In this document: piece after piece, positions 63,483 through 64,000 of the stretch | Numbering within the stretch: position 1 is the first letter of the stretch | Layout: each line of letters starts with the position of its first letter | Assembly (NCBI GenBank): GCA_035703165.1 | Contig: DASSYR010000029.1 | Location: forward strand, 62,001 to 126,000 | Length of the DNA stretch: 64,000 nucleotides | Direction of reading: 5' to 3' | Origin: AWTP1-9 sp035703165 | GTDB lineage: Bacteria; Bacteroidota; Bacteroidia; Chitinophagales; Chitinophagaceae | Notes under the pieces: generated by a model | The model's database searches: none | Told to the model about the DNA's origin: nothing | Seen by the model: the letters and a program-made list of their open reading frames with translations, nothing else | Made by a program: the position numbers and the translations under genes

Positions 63483-64000
63483 ATGAAAAGCAGGTTTGTT
63501 ATTTTTATTTGTTGTATGGAAATGCTTGTTTGTCTTTCCTGTAAAGAACGTAAGTCTGCAGTATCCGAACAGGTTAAGGAAAAGGATTTTTTGCCTGTTA
63601 CGGATTTTCTTTCGGCAGAAATAAAACGAATTGATACCGTTCCTTATGCATTTACTGATTACGTTACCATTAACGAAAAAACAGACACTCTTTTTTTAAA
63701 CAAACAAGATTTTCATAAAATGATTGATGAATTTCTTGAAATTAATATTTGCGATAAAAAATACGTTGATTTTTATGATGAAACTTCTTTGCTGGATACG
63801 ACTACGGGGTTAGCCAGTTTTACTTATTTGGCAAATTCGCCAAAAATGAAAGTGTCACGCATAGATGTTTATGTAGATCCACAGGCAAATAGATTTAGAA
63901 GGATTTATATCGTTCGTAACTATAATAAAGGTGATACAATGGTTCAGAAACAGTTGTTATGGCAAACAACCGGCAATTTTGTATTGATTACCAGCAATAC
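63483..64000 (+). CDS. Putative lipoprotein, 3' truncated
   Basis: An ATG at 63483 starts an open frame that runs off the window after 172 codons. The leader (MKSRFVIFICCMEMLVCLSC) ends in a lipobox-like CLSC, followed by a Lys-rich start of the mature protein and an alpha+beta pattern (YVTINEKTDTLFLNK, MKVSRIDVYVDPQANRF). No family recognised. It follows the terminator at 63414 and so has its own promoter. Confidence 0.75.
   Translation, partial: MKSRFVIFICCMEMLVCLSCKERKSAVSEQVKEKDFLPVTDFLSAEIKRIDTVPYAFTDYVTINEKTDTLFLNKQDFHKMIDEFLEINICDKKYVDFYDETSLLDTTTGLASFTYLANSPKMKVSRIDVYVDPQANRFRRIYIVRNYNKGDTMVQKQLLWQTTGNFVLITSN

Noticed and set aside
1..64000. CRISPR arrays, insertion sequences, prophage, tRNA and rRNA
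   Set aside because: Looked for regular direct repeats, transposase or integrase motifs and tRNA-like cloverleafs; none seen.

Overview
The window reads as a chromosomal segment of a Bacteroidota bacterium, most likely family Chitinophagaceae (the family is an inference). The evidence is low GC, TonB-dependent receptors with surface lipoproteins, OprP-type porin, GldB-like lipoprotein, BatA, DUF1501/DUF1800 pair, Lys/Asn-rich proteins, A-rich ribosome-binding regions, and promoters of the TTTG / TAnnTTTG kind rather than sigma-70 boxes. I found no rRNA, tRNA, CRISPR array, transposase, integrase or phage gene. It looks like ordinary chromosome with a few accessory patches.

Layout. 1-4375: 3' end of batA, rsgA, a small conserved protein, a 56-residue lipoprotein, a gamma-carbonic-anhydrase-like protein and a class III aminotransferase. 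4376-7941: an ECF sigma factor, a membrane protein and a serine hydrolase with a TPR, set off by roughly 345-base non-coding stretches on both sides. 7916-10003: a small regulated cluster in which two copies of a 19-base dyad precede a membrane protein plus winged-helix regulator pair and a Coq4-like protein, followed by two tiny membrane proteins. 10026-16066: a very large surface/Tol-like beta-barrel protein, a glyoxalase-II-like hydrolase, a lipoprotein and a polysaccharide flippase. 16272-24584: TonB receptor, surface lipoprotein, OprP porin, DUF47 protein and PiT transporter, which I read as an outer-to-inner-membrane phosphate uptake locus. 24613-27710: rmlA, galE and the C-terminal half of a split transketolase. 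27812-29705: sigma factor, repeat-bearing anti-sigma-like protein, a small secreted protein and a candidate small RNA. 29725-38412 (minus strand): MBL hydrolase, YciI-like protein, the complete rod-shape operon mreB-mreC-mreD-mrdA-rodA, and purD. 38622-42403: two peptide transporters (POT and OPT). 42536-50138: glycosyltransferase, DUF1501/DUF1800 pair, AlkB-like monooxygenase, outer-membrane protein, serS and a frameshifted GNAT acetyltransferase. 50173-56716: nadE, gldB-like, fatty acid desaturase, apaG, SUI1 factor, nadC and a DUF4783 protein. 56864-64000: gpmI, a hypothetical protein, a second TonB receptor, a third sigma factor with an unusual partner that has an inner-membrane anchor and a barrel-like C-terminus, and a truncated lipoprotein.

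How the parts fit: most genes serve envelope growth and transport (cell shape, flippase, sugar-nucleotide supply, phosphate and peptide uptake) or core metabolism (NAD synthesis, purines, glycolysis, pentose phosphate). Three separate ECF-sigma units suggest heavy use of alternative sigma control. The items I would look at first are the dyad-controlled cluster with a metal-motif-intact Coq4-like protein, the palindromic mini-repeat inserted in frame in the broken acetyltransferase gene, the candidate small RNA at 29646-29705, and the two unusual sigma-factor partner proteins.
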